This document shows, piece after piece, positions 42,317-50,717 of a stretch of 64,000 nt of DNA (position 1 is the stretch's first letter; the number at the start of each line of letters is the position of its first letter). The position numbers and the translations under genes are program-made. Source of the stretch: an uncultured Roseibium sp. Its GTDB lineage: Bacteria > Pseudomonadota > Alphaproteobacteria > Rhizobiales > Stappiaceae. The stretch is taken from contig NZ_OY769915.1 of the NCBI RefSeq assembly GCF_963669205.1, forward strand, positions 2,950,001-3,014,000, written 5' to 3'. Under the pieces are notes generated by a model that searched no databases, had not been told where the DNA came from, and saw only the letters and a list, made by a program, of their open reading frames with translations.

Positions 42317-43845
42317 TGCGGCCCCTTTGCGTTTTCAAGGGCGAACCGGCTCTTCAGAAAGTCGCCGGTCTGCGTGTCGACGGTGCGCATCCATTGTTCG
42401 GCCGTTTCCGGCATTGTTTCACCGGTTTGCTGCTGGGTCTCCGTGCCGCGGCCGGCTTCGTTGTCATAGACGGTATCATCGGCACCGATGCCGGCCTCTT
42501 CGCTTGTGTCCGACTGCTCCCTGGTTCTTTCAATATACTCGAGTATGTACTTGGCAAGCTCCAGGTTCTTCCTGGCGGCCTCGTTCGCCGGATCGCGATC
42601 GAGCGCCTTTTGAAACGCGTCTATGGCATCCCGATAGGACCGCGACTTCATCAACGACATGCCTTCGCCGAGGGCGGCATCGGAGCTGTCCTGCCAGGCA
42701 TAAAGCTCCGCCGCTTCCTCGTATTTGCCGGACTTGTAGAGCGCGAATGCCTTCCAGGCGGGGTCGGTGAAGAGCTCGGCCGCCTTTGCGAATTCCTTTG
42801 CCTCGAAGGCCATTCGGCCCTGCTGGTCGGGCGTAAAGAACCAGTCGCGCCATCCGTCTGCGCGGGCCTCATCGGCGCTGTGTGACAGCACCACAACGAA
42901 CAGGATCACCGACCAGCGCATGGACCACCCGCGCCGGAACCAGAACAGCAGGATCAGCGCGGCGGGCCACGCGAACCAGACGCCCTGATCGCGCCACTTC
43001 GCCTTTTCGTCCTGTGACAGTGCAGCCTGATAGGCCGCATCTATACTCCTGAGGACCTGCTCCACGTCGCGGGTATCTGCGGTGACCGTCACAACCCGCC
43101 CCGACGCAAGGCCGCTCGTATCCGGACGATCGCCCGCGTCCCTGTTGAAGACCCAGAAACTCAGCGAACCGCCGCTTGCCGGACCCCTTCCGGAAATCGC
43201 TGCCTGTTCCTCGCTCGAAATCGTATCCAGCATGAACAGGATCGAACCGGGTTCTTCCTGCCCGTCCAGCAGTTTCTGTGCAAGCTGCAGTGCGTTTCCC
43301 GCGGCACTTCCCTTCACCGGCATGACGCTCGGATCAAGACCTTCGAGAAATGGTTTCAGAACTTCGGGGTCTTCAGTGAGCGGCACGACCTGGTGGGCAG
43401 AGCCGGCATAGGCGACCAGGCCTGTTTTCGCGCCGGCGCGCTCCTTCAGCAGGTCCTGTATCTTGTGTTTGGCGCGTTCCAGGCGGCTTGGCGGGACATC
43501 CGGTTCCATCATGGATTCAGAAACCTTCAGTGCGATCACAAGGGGCGCTTCATCGGACACCAGAGGGTTGGGCTGCCGCGACCATGTTGGTCCGGCCGCG
43601 GCGACAGCCAGCAGCGCCAGGACGAGTGCAACCGTATCGATGGGTCGCAGGATGGTCCGTTTCTCCGCCCCGATCGTCAGGGCGGCGGCAAGATGCGGTG
43701 CGATAACGGACGGCATCTCCGTCTCCGGCCCCGATCTGAAACGGGCATACCACCAAAGACCGCCGATGACCGCCAATGCCAGCAGCCACCATGGCCGCAG
43801 AAAATGAAACTGCGCAAGATCCTGTGCAAGGATGTCGAAGGTCAT
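42313..43845 (-). CDS. BatB/BatC fusion: VWA-like domain plus TPR
   Basis: A 510-residue membrane protein. Two N-terminal helices (about 18-34 and 68-86) precede a von Willebrand A domain (about 100-275), then two central helices (about 300-330) and TPR repeats (about 345-455) with an acidic Gln/Glu tail. The VWA metal site is altered: the usual D-x-S-x-S is ALKVSESM, Lys in place of the first Asp, so metal binding is doubtful. It combines the parts of BatB and BatC in one chain. It is translationally coupled to batA upstream and batD downstream. Confidence 0.85.
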   Translation of the reverse strand: MTFDILAQDLAQFHFLRPWWLLALAVIGGLWWYARFRSGPETEMPSVIAPHLAAALTIGAEKRTILRPIDTVALVLALLAVAAAGPTWSRQPNPLVSDEAPLVIALKVSESMMEPDVPPSRLERAKHKIQDLLKERAGAKTGLVAYAGSAHQVVPLTEDPEVLKPFLEGLDPSVMPVKGSAAGNALQLAQKLLDGQEEPGSILFMLDTISSEEQAAISGRGPASGGSLSFWVFNRDAGDRPDTSGLASGRVVTVTADTRDVEQVLRSIDAAYQAALSQDEKAKWRDQGVWFAWPAALILLFWFRRGWSMRWSVILFVVVLSHSADEARADGWRDWFFTPDQQGRMAFEAKEFAKAAELFTDPAWKAFALYKSGKYEEAAELYAWQDSSDAALGEGMSLMKSRSYRDAIDAFQKALDRDPANEAARKNLELAKYILEYIERTREQSDTSEEAGIGADDTVYDNEAGRGTETQQQTGETMPETAEQWMRTVDTQTGDFLKSRFALENAKGPQ

Positions 43846-44825
43846 GCGGTTCTCCTCATGGAGGAACCGAGCACCATCGTTCCGAGCGCGACCAATCCGA
43901 TCAGCACCGCAAGCCCGAGAAAGTACGGGCCGAGTGCATCCCTTGGTCGATAGCTGGCCGTATCAACCGCGCGCGGGGCGAGCGCATCTATTCTGGTGTA
44001 AATTTCGTTCAGTGCGTTTTCGTCACTGGCGAAGAAGTACTGTCCGCCGGCAGCGTTCGCAATGTCTTTCAGGCTTTGTTCGTCAAGCCGCTGCTCTCCG
44101 GTGCCAGCTGGGTCGCCGACACCGATCGTGACGATGTCGATACCCTCCTTTGCGGCAACGCCTGCGGCATTGATGGGCGTCATCCGGCTGCCCGTGTCCG
44201 CTCCGTCACTGAGCAGTATCAGCAGCCGTTCTTCGATCTGACTGGCCTGAAAGGTCTTGATCGCGAGCCCGATGGCGTCTCCGACGACGGTCTGCGGACC
44301 GGCCATACCGACTTCGGTCTGGTCAAGCAGGGCACGGACGGACGAGAGGTCTTCGGTAAAGGGCGCCTGTATATAGGCCTTTGACCCGAAAACGATCAGG
44401 GCGATCCGGTCGCCGTCCCGTTCGGAAATGAAGTCGCCGACGACGCGTTTGACGGCGTCGAGCCGTTGCGCCCTTTCGCCGCCGCTGGAGGGAAAGTCGA
44501 CCTGATCCATGGACCCCGAAATGTCGATCGCCAGCATCACGTCACGCGCTGCCTTTTCCTGCACGATCGGATCGCCGACGCGCACGGGCTGTGCAAGCGC
44601 AAAGACAACCAGGCACCAGACCAGCAAGGCAGCCAGGGATTGCAGGCGCGAGCGGCTGATCACCACGGAACCGGACGTTGGCTGCTGCCCGGCCGCCGAA
44701 GCAATGCTCCGGAAATACGGGAAGCGCACCGAGGAAACGCGCTCCTTGTGCGCAGGCAGAAGAAAAAAGACCAGCAGTGGCAGCGGCAGCATCAGAAAGG
44801 CAAGGGGCTGGTCGAATTCAATCAT
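43842..44825 (-). CDS. batA: BatA-like VWA-domain membrane protein
   Basis: A 327-residue protein. Two N-terminal helices (about residues 7-22 and 55-73) precede a VWA domain (about 90-280) with an intact metal site: AIDISGSM and the downstream LLSDGADTGS. A C-terminal helix lies near residue 310. BatA proteins partner MoxR ATPases in assembly or stress tolerance of the envelope. Its neighbour BatB/C lacks the corresponding Asp, so this is the metal-competent member of the pair. Confidence 0.88.
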   Translation of the reverse strand: MIEFDQPLAFLMLPLPLLVFFLLPAHKERVSSVRFPYFRSIASAAGQQPTSGSVVISRSRLQSLAALLVWCLVVFALAQPVRVGDPIVQEKAARDVMLAIDISGSMDQVDFPSSGGERAQRLDAVKRVVGDFISERDGDRIALIVFGSKAYIQAPFTEDLSSVRALLDQTEVGMAGPQTVVGDAIGLAIKTFQASQIEERLLILLSDGADTGSRMTPINAAGVAAKEGIDIVTIGVGDPAGTGEQRLDEQSLKDIANAAGGQYFFASDENALNEIYTRIDALAPRAVDTASYRPRDALGPYFLGLAVLIGLVALGTMVLGSSMRRTA

Positions 44826-45294
44826 CCGGAAGCTCTCTCCGGTGTCGCTTGATCCACTCTTTCACAAGCAGTCTGAGGGGTTCACCTGCCGGCTCCTGCT
44901 GGTAGGGCGCCGTGGAAAGAACCTTTCCCGGGCCGTTGGAAAATCCGCTGCCGCCATAGGCGTCGTCGAGAAACGTCAGCCAGCTGTTGCCGAAAAGCGA
45001 AGCGACGGCCGATCGGGGATAGGCGGCAAGCGCCGTGCGCCGGACAAGACGGGCGAGGGATGACGCATCCTGCGCGGACGTTCCGAGTTCAGCCAGAGCC
45101 GCGCGTCGGTAAGCATCCCGGCGCCAACGTTGAACCAAAATCCGGGTGAGCGCGGCGCAAAGCAACAGCAGAACCAGTCCAAGCCAGACCCAGCCCATCG
45201 TCTGAGGGGCCATCGAAATCGGCGCCGGTTCCGGAACAGGCTCCAGGAGCTCTATCAACTCGGCCAGGTTCAGGCCTTTCCACTCCTCATTCAT
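44818..45294 (-). CDS. DUF4381 membrane protein of the Bat operon
   Basis: A 158-residue protein with one membrane helix (about residues 35-52, GWVWLGLVLLLLCAALT). Basic and Ala-rich cytoplasmic helices follow, of the DUF4381 family that always accompanies MoxR/DUF58/VWA operons. I start at MNEEWKG (45294); the upstream extension runs into the DUF58 gene. Both ends overlap neighbours by 8 bases, which shows tight coupling. No function is known. Confidence 0.83.
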   Translation of the reverse strand: MNEEWKGLNLAELIELLEPVPEPAPISMAPQTMGWVWLGLVLLLLCAALTRILVQRWRRDAYRRAALAELGTSAQDASSLARLVRRTALAAYPRSAVASLFGNSWLTFLDDAYGGSGFSNGPGKVLSTAPYQQEPAGEPLRLLVKEWIKRHRRELPDD

Positions 45295-46294
45295 CGGCGG
45301 CTTCCCGAGGCCTGGACCGAAGGCCCATGAGGCGGCGCATCTGCTCAACCGTATCACTGCCGGCGCTGAGCGGCAGGACGGGCGTTCCGTATTTCTGTTG
45401 CCACTTCAGGATTTCCGCAATGCGGCCCGAAGCGAAGTCCGACAGCTTTCGATAGGTGTCCGTCGTGCCCGTATCAAGTTCGACCTGAAGTTCGCCATCG
45501 GAAACGACAAGCTTCATGTTCCTGGGCACATCTTCGGAGATCGGGTCGGTGACCGGACACAGGATGACATCATTGTGCCTGGCGATGGTGCCAACGAGCT
45601 TTCCGGTCCGCGCGTCGAGACCGTCGAAGTCGCTGATCACGATAACCAGATGGTCCCGGCGGGCGATGCGGGCGACCGAGGCAAGTGGCTGGTTCAGGAA
45701 CAGCGGATGGTCGGCGCGCGGCGCCTCGGCGTGAAGCATACGGTTGGCGCGATCAAGTGCCGTCAGGAACCGGTTGACCGCCGTCCGTCCCCGTTTGGGG
45801 CGAAACTCTGAAACGTGGCCGTCTCCGAAGATGACGGCTCCGACCCGATCGCCCTGGTCGAGAACGCGAAAGGCAACAAGAGCCGCCGCCTCTGCAGCGG
45901 TCACGGACTTCATGTTCAGCCGGGTTCCGAAAAACATCGACATGCGCTGGTCGACGACGAGCAATGCCGGGCGGTCGCGTTCTTCGCTGTAGACCCTGAC
46001 ATGGGGCTCACCCGTCCTTGCCGTGACCTTCCAGTCTATCGTTCGCGGATCGTCTCCCGGCAGGTAGCCCCGCAACTCCTCGAAATTGAGGCCTCTACCG
46101 CGCAGCCTGGAGGCATGCCGTCCATTCAACACGCTTGAAACCGGCTGCCGCGGGAGCAGGGTAAGCTTCCTGGCCCGGCCTTCAAAGGACCGCAAATGCT
46201 GCAGGTTGACCCTTACCCGGGTATCGATCTGTTCATGCTCCGGAACAGCGCTTGTTTTCAGACCTGTGCGGGACCTTGCAGAGGCATCACGCAT
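45287..46294 (-). CDS. DUF58 domain protein of the Bat operon
   Basis: A 335-residue soluble DUF58 protein. Key segments are the signature GRGLNFEELRGYLPGDDPRTIDWKVTAR (first and last thirds, about residues 67-94) and a VWA-like fold with LLVVDQRMSMFFG and VIVISDFDGLD. DUF58 proteins are constant partners of MoxR ATPases and are thought to act as adaptors. The gene follows moxR by 10 bases. Confidence 0.9.
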   Translation of the reverse strand: MRDASARSRTGLKTSAVPEHEQIDTRVRVNLQHLRSFEGRARKLTLLPRQPVSSVLNGRHASRLRGRGLNFEELRGYLPGDDPRTIDWKVTARTGEPHVRVYSEERDRPALLVVDQRMSMFFGTRLNMKSVTAAEAAALVAFRVLDQGDRVGAVIFGDGHVSEFRPKRGRTAVNRFLTALDRANRMLHAEAPRADHPLFLNQPLASVARIARRDHLVIVISDFDGLDARTGKLVGTIARHNDVILCPVTDPISEDVPRNMKLVVSDGELQVELDTGTTDTYRKLSDFASGRIAEILKWQQKYGTPVLPLSAGSDTVEQMRRLMGLRSRPREAADE

Positions 46295-46304
46295 CCTTGC
46301 CTCC

Positions 46305-47300
46305 TCACGTCAACGCGACCTGAGCCACGATTTCGTCGACGACCTTGTCCGGGGAAATACCGTCCCCGTCGGCCTCGAAACTCAGGCTCAGGCGATGGCG
46401 CAGCACATCATGCGCAATGGCCCGGATATCGAGCGGATCGACGTAGTCGCGTTCCTGCAGCCAGGCATGCGTGCGGCTGCACTTGTCGAGAGCGAGCGAG
46501 GCTCTCGGGCTCGCACCGATTTCGATCCAGCGCCCGAGATCTGCGGAGAACCTGTCAGGGGTCCGTGTCGCCTGGACCAGATCCGCCATGTAGCGTTCGC
46601 TTGCCTCGGACACGTGGATCGAGGCAATCTCGGACCGCGCCTGGAATATCGCTTCCTGTTCGATCGGGGCAGGCGCGGTTTTCCCGCCATCGTCACCGGT
46701 TCTGGCCCCAAGTGCCGCCGTTTCTTCACCGCGCACCAGTCGGATGATCTCGATTTCGTCCTCCACCGGCGGATAGGTGATCAGCACATGCATCAGGAAC
46801 CTGTCCATCTGCGCCTCGGGCAGCGGATAGGTGCCCTCCTGTTCAACCGGGTTTTGCGTCGCCATGACCATGAACAGTGGCTCCATCTTGTGGGTCTTTC
46901 CGCTGACCGTTACCTGGCGTTCCTCCATGGCCTCCAGAAGAGCCGCCTGAACCTTGGCAGGCGCCCGGTTGATCTCGTCCGCAAGGACGATGTTGGCAAA
47001 GATCGGGCCTTTTTCGAAACGGAACGTCCCGGTCCCGCCGGACTGGTGGTAGACCTCCGTACCGGTCACATCCGACGGCAGCAGGTCAGGTGTGAACTGA
47101 ATGCGGCTGAAATCCGCTTCCATGTTCTTGGCCATCGCCTTGATCGCACGCGTCTTGGCCAGCCCCGGCAACCCCTCGACCAGCAGATTGCCGTTCGCAA
47201 GCAACCCGATGATCAGACGGTCGATGACATCTTCCTGTCCGACAATCGCGCGCTGCATGCGCTCCTTGAGTTTTTGCGCCTGTTGAAGTGCTTCTGACAT
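46305..47300 (-). CDS. MoxR-family AAA+ ATPase
   Basis: A 331-residue AAA+ ATPase of the MoxR group. The Walker A region is LLVEGLPGLAKTRAIKA (about residue 43), the Walker B IVLADEINRAPAK, sensor 1 is FMVMATQNPVEQEGTYPLPEAQ (last part DRFLMH), and a C-terminal lid follows. MoxR ATPases are chaperone-like partners of VWA proteins. It heads a six-gene operon running to batD. Despite the name and the C1 cluster 13 kb away, nothing shows a link to methanol dehydrogenase maturation. Confidence 0.93.
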   Translation of the reverse strand: MSEALQQAQKLKERMQRAIVGQEDVIDRLIIGLLANGNLLVEGLPGLAKTRAIKAMAKNMEADFSRIQFTPDLLPSDVTGTEVYHQSGGTGTFRFEKGPIFANIVLADEINRAPAKVQAALLEAMEERQVTVSGKTHKMEPLFMVMATQNPVEQEGTYPLPEAQMDRFLMHVLITYPPVEDEIEIIRLVRGEETAALGARTGDDGGKTAPAPIEQEAIFQARSEIASIHVSEASERYMADLVQATRTPDRFSADLGRWIEIGASPRASLALDKCSRTHAWLQERDYVDPLDIRAIAHDVLRHRLSLSFEADGDGISPDKVVDEIVAQVALT

Positions 47301-47363
47301 CTGAAACAGTCCGTGAAACGTTAAAGGGAAGGGGTTGCGGATGAGTACCGGTATCGGTCAGGC

Positions 47364-48341
47364 TCAGTTACCGGTTCCCGACCAGACGCGTCTCCAGTCT
47401 TCGGCCATGTCAACGAGCAACCAGCCACGCGCATCAGCTTCGTCGAGCCCTTTGACCAGCTTGCCCACATGGCTGTCCCGATCGTAAGCCCATTCCCGTT
47501 CGCCGTCCGTGTGGTGCACGATCAGACCGAGGCTTGGTCCTTCTCCGGCGGTAGCCCACTCAAGCATCTCGAAGTCGCCGTCGGAGTTTCCACCAACGAA
47601 AATCGGGCGTTTTCCAATCTTGCTGTCGATGCCGATCGGTTTTCCCGCCTTGTCATCAATGAACGCGATCCCGGGATCCTTGATGATGGTCGGTACGCCA
47701 TCGACGACCTCATACCGCGTTTCGCCGGCGCTGCCGATGACATTCTCCGGCGATACGCCATAGGCTTCCTCGACAAACGCGCGCATGAAATGAATGCCGC
47801 CACCGGAAACCAGATAGGTCTCGAAATCCTCGTCCCGCAGATATCTCAAGAGTTCCAGCATCGGTTGGTAGGTCATGTCGGTATACGCGAGATCTTTGGT
47901 CGGGTGTCGCGCCGTTTCTATCCAACTGGCAACATCAGCCTGAAACTCCGGTACCGACAGCCCGGAGTGAGATACCATCACGATTTCAAGGAGGCCTTCT
48001 TCACCAGCCTTGGCGACTGTCTCCATGTCGCCGGCTGCGGCGGCCTTCAGGACATCGCTTGAGAGAATGGAAGGGTCTTTCGCGGCCATTTCCCTGAGCC
48101 GGTCAAGTGCATAAAAGAGCTGGAAATAGACAGGTTGCTCAGACCAGAGCGTCCCGTCATTGTCGAAGACGGCGATCCTGTCCGCTGGCGTGACATATGT
48201 TTCCGACGTCGGGTCGGTCACCTCGTTCACAAAATCGATGATCCGTGATTTTGTTTCACCTTCTTGCCAGGAGGGAAGAGGGTCAGCGATTGCCGATCCC
48301 GCGAATACAGCCAAAACCGCAACACACAAAGAAAATTTCAT
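47364..48341 (-). CDS. Secreted HAD-superfamily phosphatase
   Basis: A 325-residue exported HAD hydrolase. The signal peptide (MKFSLCVAVLAVFAGSAIA) is followed by the motif I AVFDNDGTLWSE (about residue 50), motif II VSGGG, and motif IV IFVGGNSDGDFEML. The substrate is unknown; similar proteins are annotated as phosphoserine phosphatase-like. The start at 48341 is preceded by CAGGAGAG; an upstream extension is not needed. It lies just downstream of the sulfatase gene on the same strand, a repeated pairing in marine alphaproteobacteria by my recollection. Confidence 0.88.
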   Translation of the reverse strand: MKFSLCVAVLAVFAGSAIADPLPSWQEGETKSRIIDFVNEVTDPTSETYVTPADRIAVFDNDGTLWSEQPVYFQLFYALDRLREMAAKDPSILSSDVLKAAAAGDMETVAKAGEEGLLEIVMVSHSGLSVPEFQADVASWIETARHPTKDLAYTDMTYQPMLELLRYLRDEDFETYLVSGGGIHFMRAFVEEAYGVSPENVIGSAGETRYEVVDGVPTIIKDPGIAFIDDKAGKPIGIDSKIGKRPIFVGGNSDGDFEMLEWATAGEGPSLGLIVHHTDGEREWAYDRDSHVGKLVKGLDEADARGWLLVDMAEDWRRVWSGTGN

Positions 48342-48420
48342 ACCGCTCTCCTGGAAAATGACCCACGAAAATTCATGCGTGATCACGAAAGCCGGACGCG
48401 TTCTCGCGTCTTGTTCAGTA

Positions 48421-48455
48421 TCCACCGGCGACCGGTTTGCGCGGCCGCCGGTGGA
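48421..48455. other. Strong hairpin between the sulfatase and HAD genes
   Basis: A perfect 10-bp stem (TCCACCGGCG / CGCCGGTGGA) with a 15-base loop lies 15 bases past the sulfatase stop. It has no clear U-tract, so it may be a partial terminator or a 3'-end stabiliser. Confidence 0.55.
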
Positions 48456-48469
48456 CGTTTGGTACGGAG

Positions 48470-50074
48470 CTACTGAGCGCCGTGGGGCGTGCTCAACTTG
48501 TCCATGACCTGATCGAGCGAGAAGCTCGCCGCTTTCTGGCGCGGCGGAAACTCCTGGAATGTCGCCAGGAACTCACCGACATATTGCTGGGCGGGAACCA
48601 GAAGATAAGCCCGGTCGATCAGCCAGTCATAGTAGGTGTTCGAGGTCTGGTAGGACCGCTCATACGGATCCCGGCGCAGGTTGAAGATCAACGGAACGCG
48701 CAATGCCGTGAACGGTTCGATCCAGGCCCGGAAGGTCTTGTAGGCCTTCTGCTCCAGGAAGATCATTTTCCAGTCGTTGTAGCGAAGGGCCGTCAGGTCA
48801 CCATCATCGGAGAAATAGAAGATTTCCCTGCGCGGACCGACATCGGCTTCACCAAGCAGGACAGGCAGGAAATTGTAACCGTCCAGGTGGACCTTGTATT
48901 CCCGGCCGATCGCCTGGACGCCGCCTTCCTTCAGTTGCTCCTTGATATCCGGCACACCGGCAGCCGCCAGGTAGGTTGGCAGCCAGTCCATGTGGTGCAT
49001 GATTTCGTTGGAAACGGACCCGGCCTCGACCTTGCCGGGCCAGCGCACCATGGAAGGCACACGCCATCCACCTTCCCAGTTGGTGTTTTTCTCACCGAAG
49101 AACGGCGTCGCTGCCGCATCGGGCCACGTGTTGTAGTGCGGGCCGTTATCCGTCGAGTAGTGAACGATCGTGTTGTCGGCGATGCCGAGTTCATCCAGGA
49201 GGTCAAGAAGCTGGCCGACCTGCATGTCATGCTCGATCATGCCGGCGGTGTACTCATCGACGTGACGGCCGGCAATCTGATCGGCCTGTTCCCGCATTTC
49301 CGGTTTCACGTGAGTGCGGAAGTGCATGCGCGTGCCGTTCCACCAGACGTAAAACGGCTTGCCCTGCTCGTTGGCGCGCTTGATGAAGTCGATTGCGGCA
49401 GTAATCGTTTCCTCGTCGACCGTCTCCATACGCTTCTTGGTCAGCGGGCCGGTGTCTTCGATGGAACCGTCAGCCGAAGACTTGATCACGCCGCGCGGGC
49501 CGAAGGTTTCGCGGAACGTCCGCCCGTCGGCCATGACCGCATCACCCGGGTAGTCCTCGTTTTCCGGCTCTTCTTCGGCATTCAGGTGGTAGAGATTGCC
49601 GAAGAACTCGTCGAAGCCGTGGTTGGTGGGGAGGTGCTCATCCTTGTCGCCCAGATGGTTCTTGCCGAACTGACCGGTCACGTAGCCCTGCGCCTTGAGG
49701 AGACCGGCGATCGTCGGGTCCTCTTCCTGCATGCCGAGATCAGCGCCGGGGAGACCGACCTTGGACAGGCCCGTGCGGAAAACGCTCTGGCCCATGATGT
49801 AGGAAGACCGGCCCGCCGTGCAGGATTGTTCGCCGTAATAGTCGGTGAACATCATGCCTTCCTTGGCGACGCGGTCGATGTTCGGCGTCTGATATCCCAT
49901 GAGGCCGAATGTATATGCGGAAATATTGGACTGCCCGACGTCATCTCCCCAGATGACGAGAATATTGGGCTTGTCTTCCGACTGCGCGAGTGCTGGCGCA
50001 AAATCTGCCAGCGCAAGCGCACCGAAAGCGCAAACGGCCAGTCTGGCCGCCTTTAAATTATGCCTGAATTTCAT
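48470..50074 (-). CDS. Secreted arylsulfatase (type I, formylglycine-dependent)
   Basis: A 534-residue periplasmic sulfatase. The signal peptide (VCAFGALALADFAPALA) ends near residue 30. The N-terminal domain has NILVIWGDDVG, with metal-binding Asp residues. The modification site is CTAGRSS, with Cys85 fitting the C-x-(P/A)-x-R pattern for formylglycine. YVTGQFGKNHLGDK and the later YSTDNGPH segment are typical of alkaline-phosphatase-fold sulfatases. It should hydrolyse sulfate esters, probably from marine polymers or aryl sulfates; the exact substrate is unknown. No formylglycine-generating enzyme is in the window. Confidence 0.93.
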   Translation of the reverse strand: MKFRHNLKAARLAVCAFGALALADFAPALAQSEDKPNILVIWGDDVGQSNISAYTFGLMGYQTPNIDRVAKEGMMFTDYYGEQSCTAGRSSYIMGQSVFRTGLSKVGLPGADLGMQEEDPTIAGLLKAQGYVTGQFGKNHLGDKDEHLPTNHGFDEFFGNLYHLNAEEEPENEDYPGDAVMADGRTFRETFGPRGVIKSSADGSIEDTGPLTKKRMETVDEETITAAIDFIKRANEQGKPFYVWWNGTRMHFRTHVKPEMREQADQIAGRHVDEYTAGMIEHDMQVGQLLDLLDELGIADNTIVHYSTDNGPHYNTWPDAAATPFFGEKNTNWEGGWRVPSMVRWPGKVEAGSVSNEIMHHMDWLPTYLAAAGVPDIKEQLKEGGVQAIGREYKVHLDGYNFLPVLLGEADVGPRREIFYFSDDGDLTALRYNDWKMIFLEQKAYKTFRAWIEPFTALRVPLIFNLRRDPYERSYQTSNTYYDWLIDRAYLLVPAQQYVGEFLATFQEFPPRQKAASFSLDQVMDKLSTPHGAQ

Positions 50075-50717
50075 GACTCATTCCTTCCCCTGCGCATTCA
50101 CAGTGTGTCAAAAAAGTAAAACACACCAATGCCTTGGTGATCGGCAGGACAATCAGAAAATGATTTTTCCGCAGCGTCAATGATTGCAGCGGATTAATAT
50201 GGCCCGCATGCCAATAATCAGTCGCCGAACGCCAAACAAATTAATGTTGGAGAAGAGGCATGGTCTCCACCGCGCGAACATGCGGAGATGGACAATGTCT
50301 ATTTTACCGAGGTTGCAGAAATTTTTCATGCGCGCGCACTCCAGATCGGCTGCACACCCGGGTCTGCGTGAATCGTCCACCCGGGAGTGTTCATGCGCCT
50401 CGGCGAAACTGAGCAGACAAAGCACGGAAACGATTATGCGCTCCGGCAGGCTGCTTCCGGATAAGTCTCGAAAATGTAGAACGGTTTCATTTCAAAATAT
50501 GTCAATATTAATCGCAAATTCAGGAGAATGATCGTTATTCAATGATTGTTTAGCCGCCCAATTGAACCAAAAATCTCGTGAATAAATTCAGCGAGCAGCC
50601 AAACCAATACTTAGGTATCGGTTTCAGCGTGGGTCATGATATTTTTATCAGTATTATCCTTGCAACTTTTGCAAAGTAAAAGGTACTTTGTTCGCCAGAC
50701 TGGGAGGAAACAGTCTC
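50075..50717. promoter_or_regulatory. Long divergent regulatory region between sulfatase and flhR genes
   Basis: This 643-base AT-richer gap has no credible gene; a 115-codon frame at 50184-50531 needs a TTG start and looks random. An inverted repeat GTGTGT-N12-ACACAC at 50103-50126 is close to the sulfatase start and may be an operator. The last 20 bases hold the strong flhR ribosome-binding site. Confidence 0.5.
50698..50708 (+). promoter_or_regulatory. flhR ribosome-binding site and predicted CcsR-like RNA target
   Basis: GACTGGGAGGA holds a strong Shine-Dalgarno sequence nine bases before the flhR ATG. It is perfectly complementary over 11 nt to the loop and stem base of the hairpin RNA at 15941-15966, over 10 nt to 15432-15471 and over 8-9 nt to the other copies. 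Pairing would hide the ribosome-binding site. Confidence 0.6.

Noticed and set aside
46305..47300. MoxR as a maturation factor for the methanol dehydrogenase in this window
   Set aside because: Its operon is the general Bat type and is 14 kb from xoxF, on the other strand and separated by unrelated genes.
50184..50531. A 115-codon frame between the sulfatase and flhR
   Set aside because: It needs a TTG start, has no good ribosome-binding site, and its Met/Arg/Ser-rich composition is unlike a real protein.
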